A DNA stretch of 64,000 bases from the NCBI GenBank assembly GCA_049323895.1, contig JBMOKT010000039.1, positions 310,001 through 374,000 of the forward strand, in the 5' to 3' direction. The translations under genes and the position numbers were made by a program. This document shows, one piece after another, positions 34,192-41,871 of this stretch. The DNA comes from JBMOKT01 sp049323895 (GTDB lineage Bacteria > Bacillota > Peptococcia > Peptococcales > BICA1-8). Within the stretch, counting starts at the first letter, position 1. Each line of letters begins with the position of its first letter. The notes under the pieces were generated by a model. The model was not told where the DNA came from. It did not search any database and saw only the letters and a program-made list of their open reading frames with translations.

Positions 34192-35085
34192 ATGAACATT
34201 TTATTCTTGGAAACCTTACAGCAGGGGCTTATTTACAGCATAGTAGTTCTTGGAATATATCTAAGTTTTCGAATCTTAGATTATGCCGATTTGTCAGTAG
34301 ATGGCACCCTGCCCTTAGGCGCGGCTATTGCTGCCAGCATGATTATTGCTGGTTATAATCCTTGGCTGGCTACGCTGGTTGCAACTGCAGCAGGGGGTAT
34401 GGCCGGTCTATTTACGGGTTTTTTGCATACTAAATTTAACATAAATCCATTGCTGACAGGTATTTTAACCATGACGGGACTCTATTCAATAAACTTGCAG
34501 ATAATGGGAAGGGCTAATGTGCCTTTACTAGGACAGCAGGTAATTTTCAGCGCCCCCTTAAATATGGATGAAAGATTATTTTCAATCGCTCTCTTAATAA
34601 CCGTTGTTATTCTTCTTATTTGGTCACTTCATACTTTTTTGGAGACAGAAATTGGCATGGCCTTAAGGGCAACGGGGAATAACCAGAAAATGATTACCTG
34701 CCTAGGAGTTAATACCGACACTATGAAATTGCTTGGTTTAGCTATTGCCAATGCTTTAGTTTCCTTAAGCGGTGCTTTAGTGGCCCAATACCAGGGTTTT
34801 GCCGATGTCGGAATCGGCATAGGTACCATTATTGGAGGTCTGGCTTCTTTGATTATCGGAGAGGTTTTATTCGGCAACGGTAAAATACTGAGGGATTTAA
34901 TTGCTGTAGTCTTGGGCTCCATTATTTTCCGCATGATAATTGCTTTAGTACTGCGCTTGGGCTTGCCTCCTACATTTTTAAAACTTATGACAGCCTTAAT
35001 TGTAATTGTGGCATTAGCTGCACCAAATTTTAAAGAGAAGTTTTTATTGAAAAGGGGGTACCGGACCTATGCTAACAGTCAGTAA
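34192..35085 (+). CDS. ABC transporter permease (TrpY-like)
   Basis: 297 residues with about eight hydrophobic segments, branched-chain-type permease fold (BPD_transp_2). It has FRILDYADLSVDGTLPLGAA near the start, which is typical of the TrpY/DUF-type uncharacterised permeases paired with PF04392 binding proteins, and ALRATGNNQKMITCLGVNTD as the coupling region. ATG 34192 is chosen with AGGTGAG 4 bases upstream; the in-frame GTG 34183 sits within that site. The gene overlaps the ATPase gene by 17 bp. Confidence 0.88.
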   Translation: MNILFLETLQQGLIYSIVVLGIYLSFRILDYADLSVDGTLPLGAAIAASMIIAGYNPWLATLVATAAGGMAGLFTGFLHTKFNINPLLTGILTMTGLYSINLQIMGRANVPLLGQQVIFSAPLNMDERLFSIALLITVVILLIWSLHTFLETEIGMALRATGNNQKMITCLGVNTDTMKLLGLAIANALVSLSGALVAQYQGFADVGIGIGTIIGGLASLIIGEVLFGNGKILRDLIAVVLGSIIFRMIIALVLRLGLPPTFLKLMTALIVIVALAAPNFKEKFLLKRGYRTYANSQ

Positions 35086-35860
35086 TATTTCTAAAACTTT
35101 TAATGCAGGCAGTGTTAATGAAAAACTAGCACTCAGCGGGGTTAGCCTGCATTTAAAAGCAGGTGATTTTGTTACAGTCATCGGCAGCAATGGTGCCGGG
35201 AAAAGCTCCTTAATGAATGCAATTTCTGGTGTATTAGCCATAGATAAAGGGAGCATCATTATTGATAATGACGATGTAACCCTACAGCCGGAGCATATCC
35301 GCTCTAAAGGGATAGGGAGGGTTTTCCAGGATCCTATGATGGGTACAGCTTCGAATATGACTATAGAAGAAAACCTGGTTTTAGCCTTAAAACGTGGGCA
35401 AAAGAGGTTATTTAAAAAGGCTATTTCCAATAAAGAGCGGGAATTCTTTAGCCAGAAGTTAAAGTTTTTGGAACTGGGTCTGGAAAAAAACCTTCAACAA
35501 AAGGCTGGGCTGCTCTCCGGGGGGCAGCGCCAAGCCTTGACCCTGATTATGGCAAGTCTATTAAAACCAAAATTATTTTTGTTAGATGAGCATACGGCTT
35601 CACTTGATCCTAAAACAGCCGGCAAGGTAATGGAGGTCACCAAGGAAATCATCAAAGAGAACCAACTGACAACCTTGATGATTACCCATGATCTACAGCA
35701 AGCGTTAGCTGTAGGCAATAGGACTATTATGATGCATGATGGCAAAATAGTTGCGGATTTAAAAGGTGAAGAAAGAAAAAAAGCTACCATTGCAACCCTT
35801 TTGAGTTTATTTGAAAGAAATAGTGGACTGTTAAGCGACCGCATGCTGTTAAGTTACTAA
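35069..35860 (+). CDS. ABC transporter ATP-binding protein (TrpZ-like)
   Basis: 263 residues. Walker A GSNGAGKSS (about 42-50), Q-loop near GRVFQDP, signature LSGGQRQALTL (about 149-159), Walker B LFLLDEHTASLD and H-loop MITHD. The signature and TASLD variant match the ATPases that serve PF04392 importers. Start ATG 35069 lies in the permease gene. The stop codon is part of a hairpin (35858-35880, TAAAATGCT arms) that may end the transcript. Confidence 0.92.
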   Translation: MLTVSNISKTFNAGSVNEKLALSGVSLHLKAGDFVTVIGSNGAGKSSLMNAISGVLAIDKGSIIIDNDDVTLQPEHIRSKGIGRVFQDPMMGTASNMTIEENLVLALKRGQKRLFKKAISNKEREFFSQKLKFLELGLEKNLQQKAGLLSGGQRQALTLIMASLLKPKLFLLDEHTASLDPKTAGKVMEVTKEIIKENQLTTLMITHDLQQALAVGNRTIMMHDGKIVADLKGEERKKATIATLLSLFERNSGLLSDRMLLSY

Positions 35861-35880
35861 AATGCTTAAGCAGCATTTTA

Positions 35881-35957
35881 GTAGCAGTGACTGCTAATCG
35901 GGTAACTGGTGACTTAGTGACTAGTGGACAGTGATCTTGAACAGTGACCAGTGTTCA
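35881..35957. repeat. Short degenerate CAGTGAC/TAGTGAC tract
   Basis: About 77 bp made of loosely repeated AGTGACT, AGTGGACAGTGA and CAGTGACCAGTG units between two hairpins. No coding frame. Such tracts often grow by slippage or recombination between short repeats. Confidence 0.5.
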
Positions 35958-35961
35958 GTAT

Positions 35962-36000
35962 AAAAAAAGTATACCTTTAAATCAAAGGTATACTTTTTAA
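35962..36000. terminator. Bidirectional intrinsic terminator
   Basis: AAAAAGTATACCTTT and AAAGGTATACTTTTT form a perfect 15-bp stem with a 5-base loop and A/T tracts on both sides. It separates the converging ABC operon and rlpA-like gene and can serve both. Confidence 0.85.
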
Positions 36001-36006
36001 GTTCTT

Positions 36007-36780
36007 TCATGCCTCTTGCTCATAATTTTCTAGTACTTCAACCTGTACTTCACCCAAACCATAGCGCTTAAGATCTATTTCCTCTGCGGCGCCCTTGGAA
36101 AGGTCCAATATTCTGCCTGGTATATGGGGACCACGGTCATTAACCTTTACAATTGTGCTTTTATTGGTTTCTAAAAATGTAACCCTTAAATATGTACCAA
36201 AGGGCAATGTCCTATGGGCTGCAGTTAATCCTTCCTGGTCAAATATTTCACCGCTGGTTGTTTCCCTCCCGTGGAATTTTCCTCCATACCAAGAAGCAAT
36301 ACCTGTGAAGATCTCAATAACTTTGTACTGGGGTGCCTCAGGCAAATTTTTCAAAATTGTTGCCCTATCAGAAAGTTGATTTATTAATAAGGTTCGATTT
36401 TCTCCATCCCAGGCAAATTCATAATTGAAAATTTCTTTCATAAAGCTGATGGGCATGTAAATTTGGGAGTTAAACATTTTGATAGGTACTACTGTACCAT
36501 TATAGTTTATGGATAGGTTTGTCAAATCCAAATCCAAAACATACTTTGTGTTATCTGCTGAAATAATGACATTGTGGTTAGCTGCTTCCCAGGATAACTG
36601 GATGCCAAAAATACTGAAAAATGACCTTAATGGTAAAAAGTATTCTCCATTTTCCTCTAGGGCAGGCTGTAAAAAGTTATAGGAAGTGTTACCCATTAAT
36701 ACTTTAAAGCCATCTTCGTTATTTGAATTGTTGGCATATGCTTGTGGAACCAAAACTAACATAAAAAGTAAAAAAAGCAA
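36007..36780 (-). CDS. RlpA-like protein with copper-amine-oxidase-N-type repeat domain
   Basis: 257 residues from TTG 36780. A signal peptide ends near QAYA. About 25-140 match the copper amine oxidase N-terminal-like (stalk) domain, with YFLPLRSFFSIFGIQLSWE and YMPISFMKEIFNYEFAWDG. About 155-250 form the RlpA double-psi beta-barrel, with GIASWYGGKFHGRETTSGE, FGTYLRVT and VNDRGPHIPGRILDLS. It is a secreted cell-wall protein; RlpA proteins bind or cleave glycan. The TTG lacks a ribosome binding site and leaves no basic n-region. Upstream in frame, GGGAGGG is followed by ATA-ATT-ATA-AAG-TAT-TTA-AAG, so the true start may be a rare ATT/ATA codon near 36801-36804. Confidence 0.8.
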   Translation of the reverse strand: MLFLLFMLVLVPQAYANNSNNEDGFKVLMGNTSYNFLQPALEENGEYFLPLRSFFSIFGIQLSWEAANHNVIISADNTKYVLDLDLTNLSINYNGTVVPIKMFNSQIYMPISFMKEIFNYEFAWDGENRTLLINQLSDRATILKNLPEAPQYKVIEIFTGIASWYGGKFHGRETTSGEIFDQEGLTAAHRTLPFGTYLRVTFLETNKSTIVKVNDRGPHIPGRILDLSKGAAEEIDLKRYGLGEVQVEVLENYEQEA

Positions 36781-37068
36781 TAGGGTCTTTAAATACTTTA
36801 TAATTATCCCTCCCTTTTGTATCCTAATATTACTTTATTCTTAGTTTAACTGTAAAGGTCCCAATAACCTAGGGATTCAAAATGGGTTTTAAGTCCTACT
36901 GTTTTCTAAATTAATTTTGACATAATTCGTTATATTTCCTTCTTTTTTTCTAAAATGAAAGTGACCAAAAGCTGGAAATTTAGAACTAAATACTTTTTAA
37001 TAATTTAAAATTAAGTTTTTGGCGCTATAATTAAAATGTTGGTTATATTTTAAGTGGAGTTGATTGGT

Positions 37069-38742
37069 ATGAGAAGTTCTAAAATATTGCAAAGACCTGA
37101 ATACTCATTTAATAGGTCTGTTTACAAAGCCATGGGATATTCCGATGACGATCTTTCCCGTCCTATCATTGGTGTGGTTAATTCTTGGAACAACTTAGTT
37201 CCTGGTCATTTTAATTTGCGTGAAGTAAGTGAATATGTGAAACGAGGAATTTACCGGGGTGGCTGTACTTATGTGGAATTTGGTGTGATTGGGGCCTGTG
37301 ACGGCACGGCACAAGGCCATGTCGGGATGCACTATATACTGCCCTCAAGAGAGCTAATTGCCAGTGATATTGAAGTGATGGTTCAAGCCCATCAACTGGA
37401 TGGAATAGTCCTTTTAGGCTCTTGTGATAAAATTGTGCCTGCTATGTTGATGGCTGCAGCAAGACTTGATATTCCGGCAATTATTGTTCCAGGTGGACCC
37501 ATGTTAGGGGGGATGGAATTTGCAGGTCGGAAGTCTGATTTGACAACTGTATCCGAGGCACTGGGCATGCTAAACGCAGGCAAGATAAACAACGAAGAAT
37601 ACCTGGCTTTAGAAGAACAATGCTGCCCTTCCTGTGGGTCATGTGCTTTTTTAGGTACAGCAAATACCATGTGTTGTCTTGCTGAAGGTTTAGGAATGAC
37701 ATTGCCGGGGAGTGCTTTAATTCCTGCTACCCACCCTGATAGACTGCGGATAGCACAAGAAACCGGGGCAGCAATTTGTGAATTAGTAAAAAAGGGGATT
37801 ACTGCCCGTAGAATAATTACAGCAGAATCCATTGAAAACGCAGTAAAGATTTGTCTTGGTATCAGTGGTTCTACAAATGCAGTGCTCCATCTTATCGCTC
37901 TTGCCTTTGAGGCAGAGTTAAATGTTGATGTACTGGGACTCTTTGAAAATTTAAGTAAAAAAACACCACAGGTTGTTAAAGTCAATCCTGCCTCCAAATG
38001 GGATATGGAGGACTTTTGGAAGGCTGGAGGGATCCCCAGAGTGGTGGAAACTATGGAGCCCTTATTGAATACAGATATAATTACCTGTACAGGGGAAACT
38101 TGGAGGGAAACCATTTCAAACTATCAGTATAAATATCCTTCCAACAATGAGGTGATTAAAAGCCTTTCCGAGCCTTTCGGTTTCACAGGGGGTGTTTCGG
38201 TGCTGCGGGGAAACCTGGCTCCTGGCACAGGCATAAGTAAACCGGGAGCTATAGACCCCAGCATCCATAAGTTTACTGGGACGGCTAAAGTATTCAATTC
38301 AGAAGAAGAAGCGGAACATGCCATACTAAATAAATGCATCCAAAAAGGGGATGTGGTAGTAATTCGTTATGAAGGTCCTAAAGGGGGACCTGGAATGAGG
38401 GAAATGTATAAAGCAATGAAATATTTGTATGGCTTGGGTCTTGCCAAAGATACGGCACTGATTACAGACGGACGATTTTCAGGGACGAACAATGGATGCT
38501 TCGTAGGTCATATTTCGCCGGAGGCAGCAGAAGGTGGACCAATTGCCATAGTAAAAGATGGCGACTTAATTAGTTTGGATGTCATAAAAGGAACTATACA
38601 TTTGCATGTAGATGATGAAGAAATAAAAGAACGCTTTAGAGACTGGCAGCCCCCTAAAACAAAATTTACCAAAGGGTATTTAGGCATTTATTCTAGACTG
38701 GCCGCCTCCGCAGCTGAAGGCGCAGTTTTAAAACTAAGATAG
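37069..38742 (+). CDS. IlvD/Edd-family [Fe-S] dehydratase
   Basis: 557 residues, full family length. Iron-sulphur ligands are in LGSCDKI (about 121) and CCPSCGSC (185-192); GACDGTAQGHVGMHYILPSRE, PGGPMLGG, GPKGGPGM and TDGRFSGTNNG are family blocks. Dihydroxyacid dehydratases turn 2,3-dihydroxy acids into 2-oxoacids. Divergence in these blocks and the neighbours (Nramp-like transporter, LarA-like protein, two-component system) suggest a sugar-acid or other hydroxyacid substrate and not valine/isoleucine synthesis. ATG 37069 follows AAGTGGAG by 9 bases; GTG 37054 is an alternative. The 288-bp divergent gap before it shows no clear promoter. Confidence 0.82.
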   Translation: MRSSKILQRPEYSFNRSVYKAMGYSDDDLSRPIIGVVNSWNNLVPGHFNLREVSEYVKRGIYRGGCTYVEFGVIGACDGTAQGHVGMHYILPSRELIASDIEVMVQAHQLDGIVLLGSCDKIVPAMLMAAARLDIPAIIVPGGPMLGGMEFAGRKSDLTTVSEALGMLNAGKINNEEYLALEEQCCPSCGSCAFLGTANTMCCLAEGLGMTLPGSALIPATHPDRLRIAQETGAAICELVKKGITARRIITAESIENAVKICLGISGSTNAVLHLIALAFEAELNVDVLGLFENLSKKTPQVVKVNPASKWDMEDFWKAGGIPRVVETMEPLLNTDIITCTGETWRETISNYQYKYPSNNEVIKSLSEPFGFTGGVSVLRGNLAPGTGISKPGAIDPSIHKFTGTAKVFNSEEEAEHAILNKCIQKGDVVVIRYEGPKGGPGMREMYKAMKYLYGLGLAKDTALITDGRFSGTNNGCFVGHISPEAAEGGPIAIVKDGDLISLDVIKGTIHLHVDDEEIKERFRDWQPPKTKFTKGYLGIYSRLAASAAEGAVLKLR

Positions 38743-38756
38743 GGTTAATTTTTATT

Positions 38757-38796
38757 AAGGATAAATAATCCCATGATTATTTATCCTTGTCTTTTT
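38757..38796 (+). terminator. Intrinsic terminator after the ilvD-like gene
   Basis: AAGGATAAATAAT pairs with ATTATTTATCCTT around CCCATG, followed by GTCTTTTT. The following 190 bp to the next ATG are AT-rich with no gene. Confidence 0.8.
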
Positions 38797-38987
38797 AAAA
38801 AGCAATAAATCTAAAGGCAAAGACAAAAAATTCCGAAGGGGTTTTAAAAGAAAATAAGAATTGTCATTATTATCCAAAATCATCTAAAAACTTTCTGTTA
38901 TAAGGGGGGGATTAATTTTATAAAAATTGACAAAATATTTAAAATTGGAAGGAAGATTGGGAAAATTTATTTAGAGGAGTTGAATTT

Positions 38988-40391
38988 ATGGACATGAGAC
39001 CAGAATTAAATCAAGAGCAATTACCAGAATTTTTACGTGAAGATTATGAAATTAGAGACCGCACAGTGGCTGATATTAAAGAACCTCCAAGGAATTGGAA
39101 GCAAATGATTAAATTTTTTGGACCCTCCTTTGTAATTATGGGAGCCACAGTAGGCTCTGGTGAACTTATCTCTACTACTATTTTAGGTGCTAAGCTTGGT
39201 TTTGTTATGCTATGGATGCTAATAATAGGTGTAATTCTCAAAGCAACACTGCAAGAATTAATGGCCCGTTACACTATCTACACAGGGAATGGTTTAATGG
39301 ATATTCTCGATGAAGTTCCTGGTAAAGTAGGTAAAGCCTCTTGGGCTGTTTGGTGGGCAGGTTTTCTTCTACTCTCCTTGCTTGTTAATATGGCAGGCAT
39401 TGTGGGAGTTATGGGTTTAGCTGTCAAAGGCTTAGTTGGTTTTGGTAACCCTAATATTTGGGGGTTAGCGATTTCAATTATAGGAGTTGTGCTCCTATTG
39501 AGGGGTATATATGATGATTTAGAAAAGACTACCGTAGTTTTGGTGGGCGTCTTTTCTTTGATAACAGTATTTATTGCCTTTTTCCTTATTCAATCTACAC
39601 CCTATTCTTACAGCGTTGCAGATTTAGCTAGTGGTTTAACTTTTTCTTTCCCCCCAGAAGGTTGGTTTGTTGCCTTAGCGGTATTTGGTGCAACAGGTAT
39701 AACTGCTAACGAAATTTTAACTTATACTTACTGGGTAAAAGGTAAAGGATATGCTTCTTGGGCGGGTCCAAGGGATAGTGAGGGTTTTGTAGAAAGAGCT
39801 AATGGGTGGGTTAAGGTGATGCGAGCTGACATTATTGCTGGAAGCGTGCTTGTAATTTTGGTTACCGTAGCCTTTTACATCTTGGGTGCTGCTGTTCTAC
39901 ATGTTATGGGGAAAGTACCCGCCGGCTTCGATGTGGTAGAGACTATAAGCAGTATTTATACAGAATCTGTAGGATCTTGGACACGTACTTTGTTTATGTT
40001 TTCTGCTATTGCAATCTTATTTACCACATTTACAGTTAATACAGCAGGTATTGCCAGAATTATTGGGGATGTATTATTTAAAAGCCAGATTATTAAGGGA
40101 GATTCTATAGCTAAGAAAATAAAAATTCGTCTAATATTTACGATTTTAGGTCCAATAATCATGCTGATGATGTATTTCTTAATACCAGCCCCAACCCAAT
40201 TAATTCTTTTTGGTCAATATTTGTTGGCCCTATCTCTTCCTATAGCTGCAATTGTTGCAATAATTTTGGAAAATAAACTTAAAAAAGAGTTCCCGCAACT
40301 GGCTTTAGGTGGATTTGGCACCGTACTTTTATGGGTAAGTGCAATATTAATAATTGGCTTTGTTTTAGCAAGTAATTTCCTAGGCAAATAA
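38988..40391 (+). CDS. Divergent Nramp-like transporter lacking the metal-binding motif
   Basis: 467 residues with about 11 hydrophobic segments and a soluble N-terminal 35 residues. The fold order and FFGPSFVIMGATVGSGELIS in TM1 resemble Nramp proteins, but the DPGN metal motif is replaced by ATVGSGE. In TM6, FGATGITANEILTY replaces the usual MPH. These residues bind Mn/Fe in classic Nramp, so this protein probably carries something else. Its location between an IlvD-like dehydratase and a LarA-like protein suggests a hydroxyacid or a different cation. GAGGAG precedes ATG. A terminator follows. Confidence 0.7.
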   Translation: MDMRPELNQEQLPEFLREDYEIRDRTVADIKEPPRNWKQMIKFFGPSFVIMGATVGSGELISTTILGAKLGFVMLWMLIIGVILKATLQELMARYTIYTGNGLMDILDEVPGKVGKASWAVWWAGFLLLSLLVNMAGIVGVMGLAVKGLVGFGNPNIWGLAISIIGVVLLLRGIYDDLEKTTVVLVGVFSLITVFIAFFLIQSTPYSYSVADLASGLTFSFPPEGWFVALAVFGATGITANEILTYTYWVKGKGYASWAGPRDSEGFVERANGWVKVMRADIIAGSVLVILVTVAFYILGAAVLHVMGKVPAGFDVVETISSIYTESVGSWTRTLFMFSAIAILFTTFTVNTAGIARIIGDVLFKSQIIKGDSIAKKIKIRLIFTILGPIIMLMMYFLIPAPTQLILFGQYLLALSLPIAAIVAIILENKLKKEFPQLALGGFGTVLLWVSAILIIGFVLASNFLGK

Positions 40392-40400
40392 ATATGCTTT

Positions 40401-40435
40401 TTGGGAAGCGGGGGTTCTCCGCTTCCCAATTTTAA
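40401..40435 (+). terminator. Intrinsic terminator after the Nramp-like gene
   Basis: TGGGAAGCGG pairs with CCGCTTCCCA around GGGTTCT, followed by ATTTTAAT. The downstream larA-like gene starts 25 bp later, so partial read-through or its own promoter inside the loop region must be assumed. Confidence 0.7.
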
Positions 40436-40460
40436 TGAACCATAGAAGGGAAGATGAGCA

Positions 40461-41729
40461 ATGGGTTTTCCACAAATGATAAAAATAAAGCAAAGGCTGT
40501 CAGACGAAAAGGTTCACGATATCCCTGCCAGAGTAGAGTCGGAATTAAAAAGAATTGGTATAAGTGACAATATCAAAGAAGGAAACTCTGTTGCAATAAC
40601 TGTAGGCAGCAGGGGTGTGAGGAATATAGACCTTATCACAAAAGAGGTAGTTAAATATCTAAAGAGCTGTGGGGGTCTTCCTTTCATTGTTCCGGCAATG
40701 GGCAGCCACGGTGGCGCTTCTGCCCAAGGTCAAATTGATGTATTAGCACATTATGGAGTAACTGAGGAATATACCGGTGCACCTATTAAATCCAGTATGG
40801 AAGTTATTGAAATTGGCGAGACAGTTGATGGAATAAAGGTATTCTTGGATAAATATGCTAGTGAGGCAGACCATATTATAGCTATGAATAGAATTAAACC
40901 CCACACTGATTTTTATGGTGAAATTGAAAGCGGTTTGCACAAGATAATGACCATAGGGCTTGGAAAACATAAGGGGGCTCAGTATTATCACCAGGCTGCA
41001 GTTGAATATGGTCTAGAGAGAATAATCTATACGGTGGGACAGACTGTATTAAACAATGCTCCTGTATTGTGCGGAATAGGTATTGTTGAAAATGGATACG
41101 ATGAAACTGCTGAAATTAAAGCCATTAAGCCAAAGGATTTTGCAACTGAAGAAAAGGCTTTACTCATCAAGGCTAAACAATTGATTGCAAGACTTCCTTT
41201 TGATTATGTAGATATTTTGATTGTTGATGAGATTGGTAAGGATATTAGTGGTACAGGAATGGATACCAATGTTATAGGAAGAATGATGGCCCCTTTACTA
41301 TCTACTGAGCCAGAGCTGCCAAAAATAAAACGCATTATAGTAAGTGACCTCACTAAGGATACTGAAGGAAACGCATTAGGTATTGGCTTGGCTGATTTCT
41401 GTAATAAGCGGATAGTCGAAAAGATTAACAAACATGTAATGTATACTAATGGATTAACTGGTCTGGCGCCCGAAAAAGTAAGGATACCCATGGATTTTTC
41501 AACGGATAGAGAAATGTTGGCAGCTGCCCTGGAAACAATTGGTTTAGTTAAGCCGGAGCAGGCTAGAGTTATGCATATCAAATCCACATTACACTTAGAA
41601 CATCTAGAGGTATCTACCATATTTGCGGACGAGATAAAGAAAAGAAAAGATCTAACCATAATAAGAGAGGCAGAGCCAATAAAATTTGATAAAAATGACA
41701 ATTTAGTCTTTATTACAGATAAGAATTAA
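40461..41729 (+). CDS. LarA-like protein (lactate racemase / DUF2088 family), paralogue 1
   Basis: 422 residues. The LarA_N region shows VGSRGVRN, PAMGSHGGASAQGQ (about 76-89) and NRIKPHTDFYGEIESGLHK (about 142-160). LarA of lactobacilli uses a Ni-pincer nucleotide bound by a Lys and His to move hydride and epimerise lactate; relatives epimerise other 2-hydroxyacids. Conserved His (GSH) and Lys/His (IKPH) are present, but the motifs differ enough from LarA that another substrate is likely. Cofactor genes larB, larC and larE are not in the window. The similar protein at 60489 shares these motifs. The two-component genes follow after a terminator. Confidence 0.75.
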   Translation: MGFPQMIKIKQRLSDEKVHDIPARVESELKRIGISDNIKEGNSVAITVGSRGVRNIDLITKEVVKYLKSCGGLPFIVPAMGSHGGASAQGQIDVLAHYGVTEEYTGAPIKSSMEVIEIGETVDGIKVFLDKYASEADHIIAMNRIKPHTDFYGEIESGLHKIMTIGLGKHKGAQYYHQAAVEYGLERIIYTVGQTVLNNAPVLCGIGIVENGYDETAEIKAIKPKDFATEEKALLIKAKQLIARLPFDYVDILIVDEIGKDISGTGMDTNVIGRMMAPLLSTEPELPKIKRIIVSDLTKDTEGNALGIGLADFCNKRIVEKINKHVMYTNGLTGLAPEKVRIPMDFSTDREMLAAALETIGLVKPEQARVMHIKSTLHLEHLEVSTIFADEIKKRKDLTIIREAEPIKFDKNDNLVFITDKN

Positions 41730-41742
41730 TTATGAAAATTAG

Positions 41743-41774
41743 AAGGCAGCTTATCAAAATCGGCTGCCTTTTTC
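41743..41774 (+). terminator. Intrinsic terminator after the larA-like gene
   Basis: AAGGCAGC and GCTGCCTT arms enclose an AT-rich loop and are followed by TTTTCTTGG. Confidence 0.8.
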
Positions 41775-41871
41775 TTGGAAATTTAGTAGTAAGATAAAAA
41801 GCAGGAAATATCTTTACCTTAAAGAAATATTTTACATACTAAATACCATTTATGTGTATGGGGTGTCATAT

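Noticed and set aside
35881..35957. CRISPR-like array in the CAGTGAC tract
   Set aside because: Units are 6-12 bases, irregular and without spacers; no cas genes.
37392..38114. 240-codon open frame on the - strand inside the ilvD-like gene
   Set aside because: It mirrors a clear dehydratase gene with all family motifs on the + strand and has no ribosome binding site or protein-like pattern of its own.
38988..40391. Ordinary Mn/Fe Nramp transporter
   Set aside because: DPGN and MPH metal motifs are missing.
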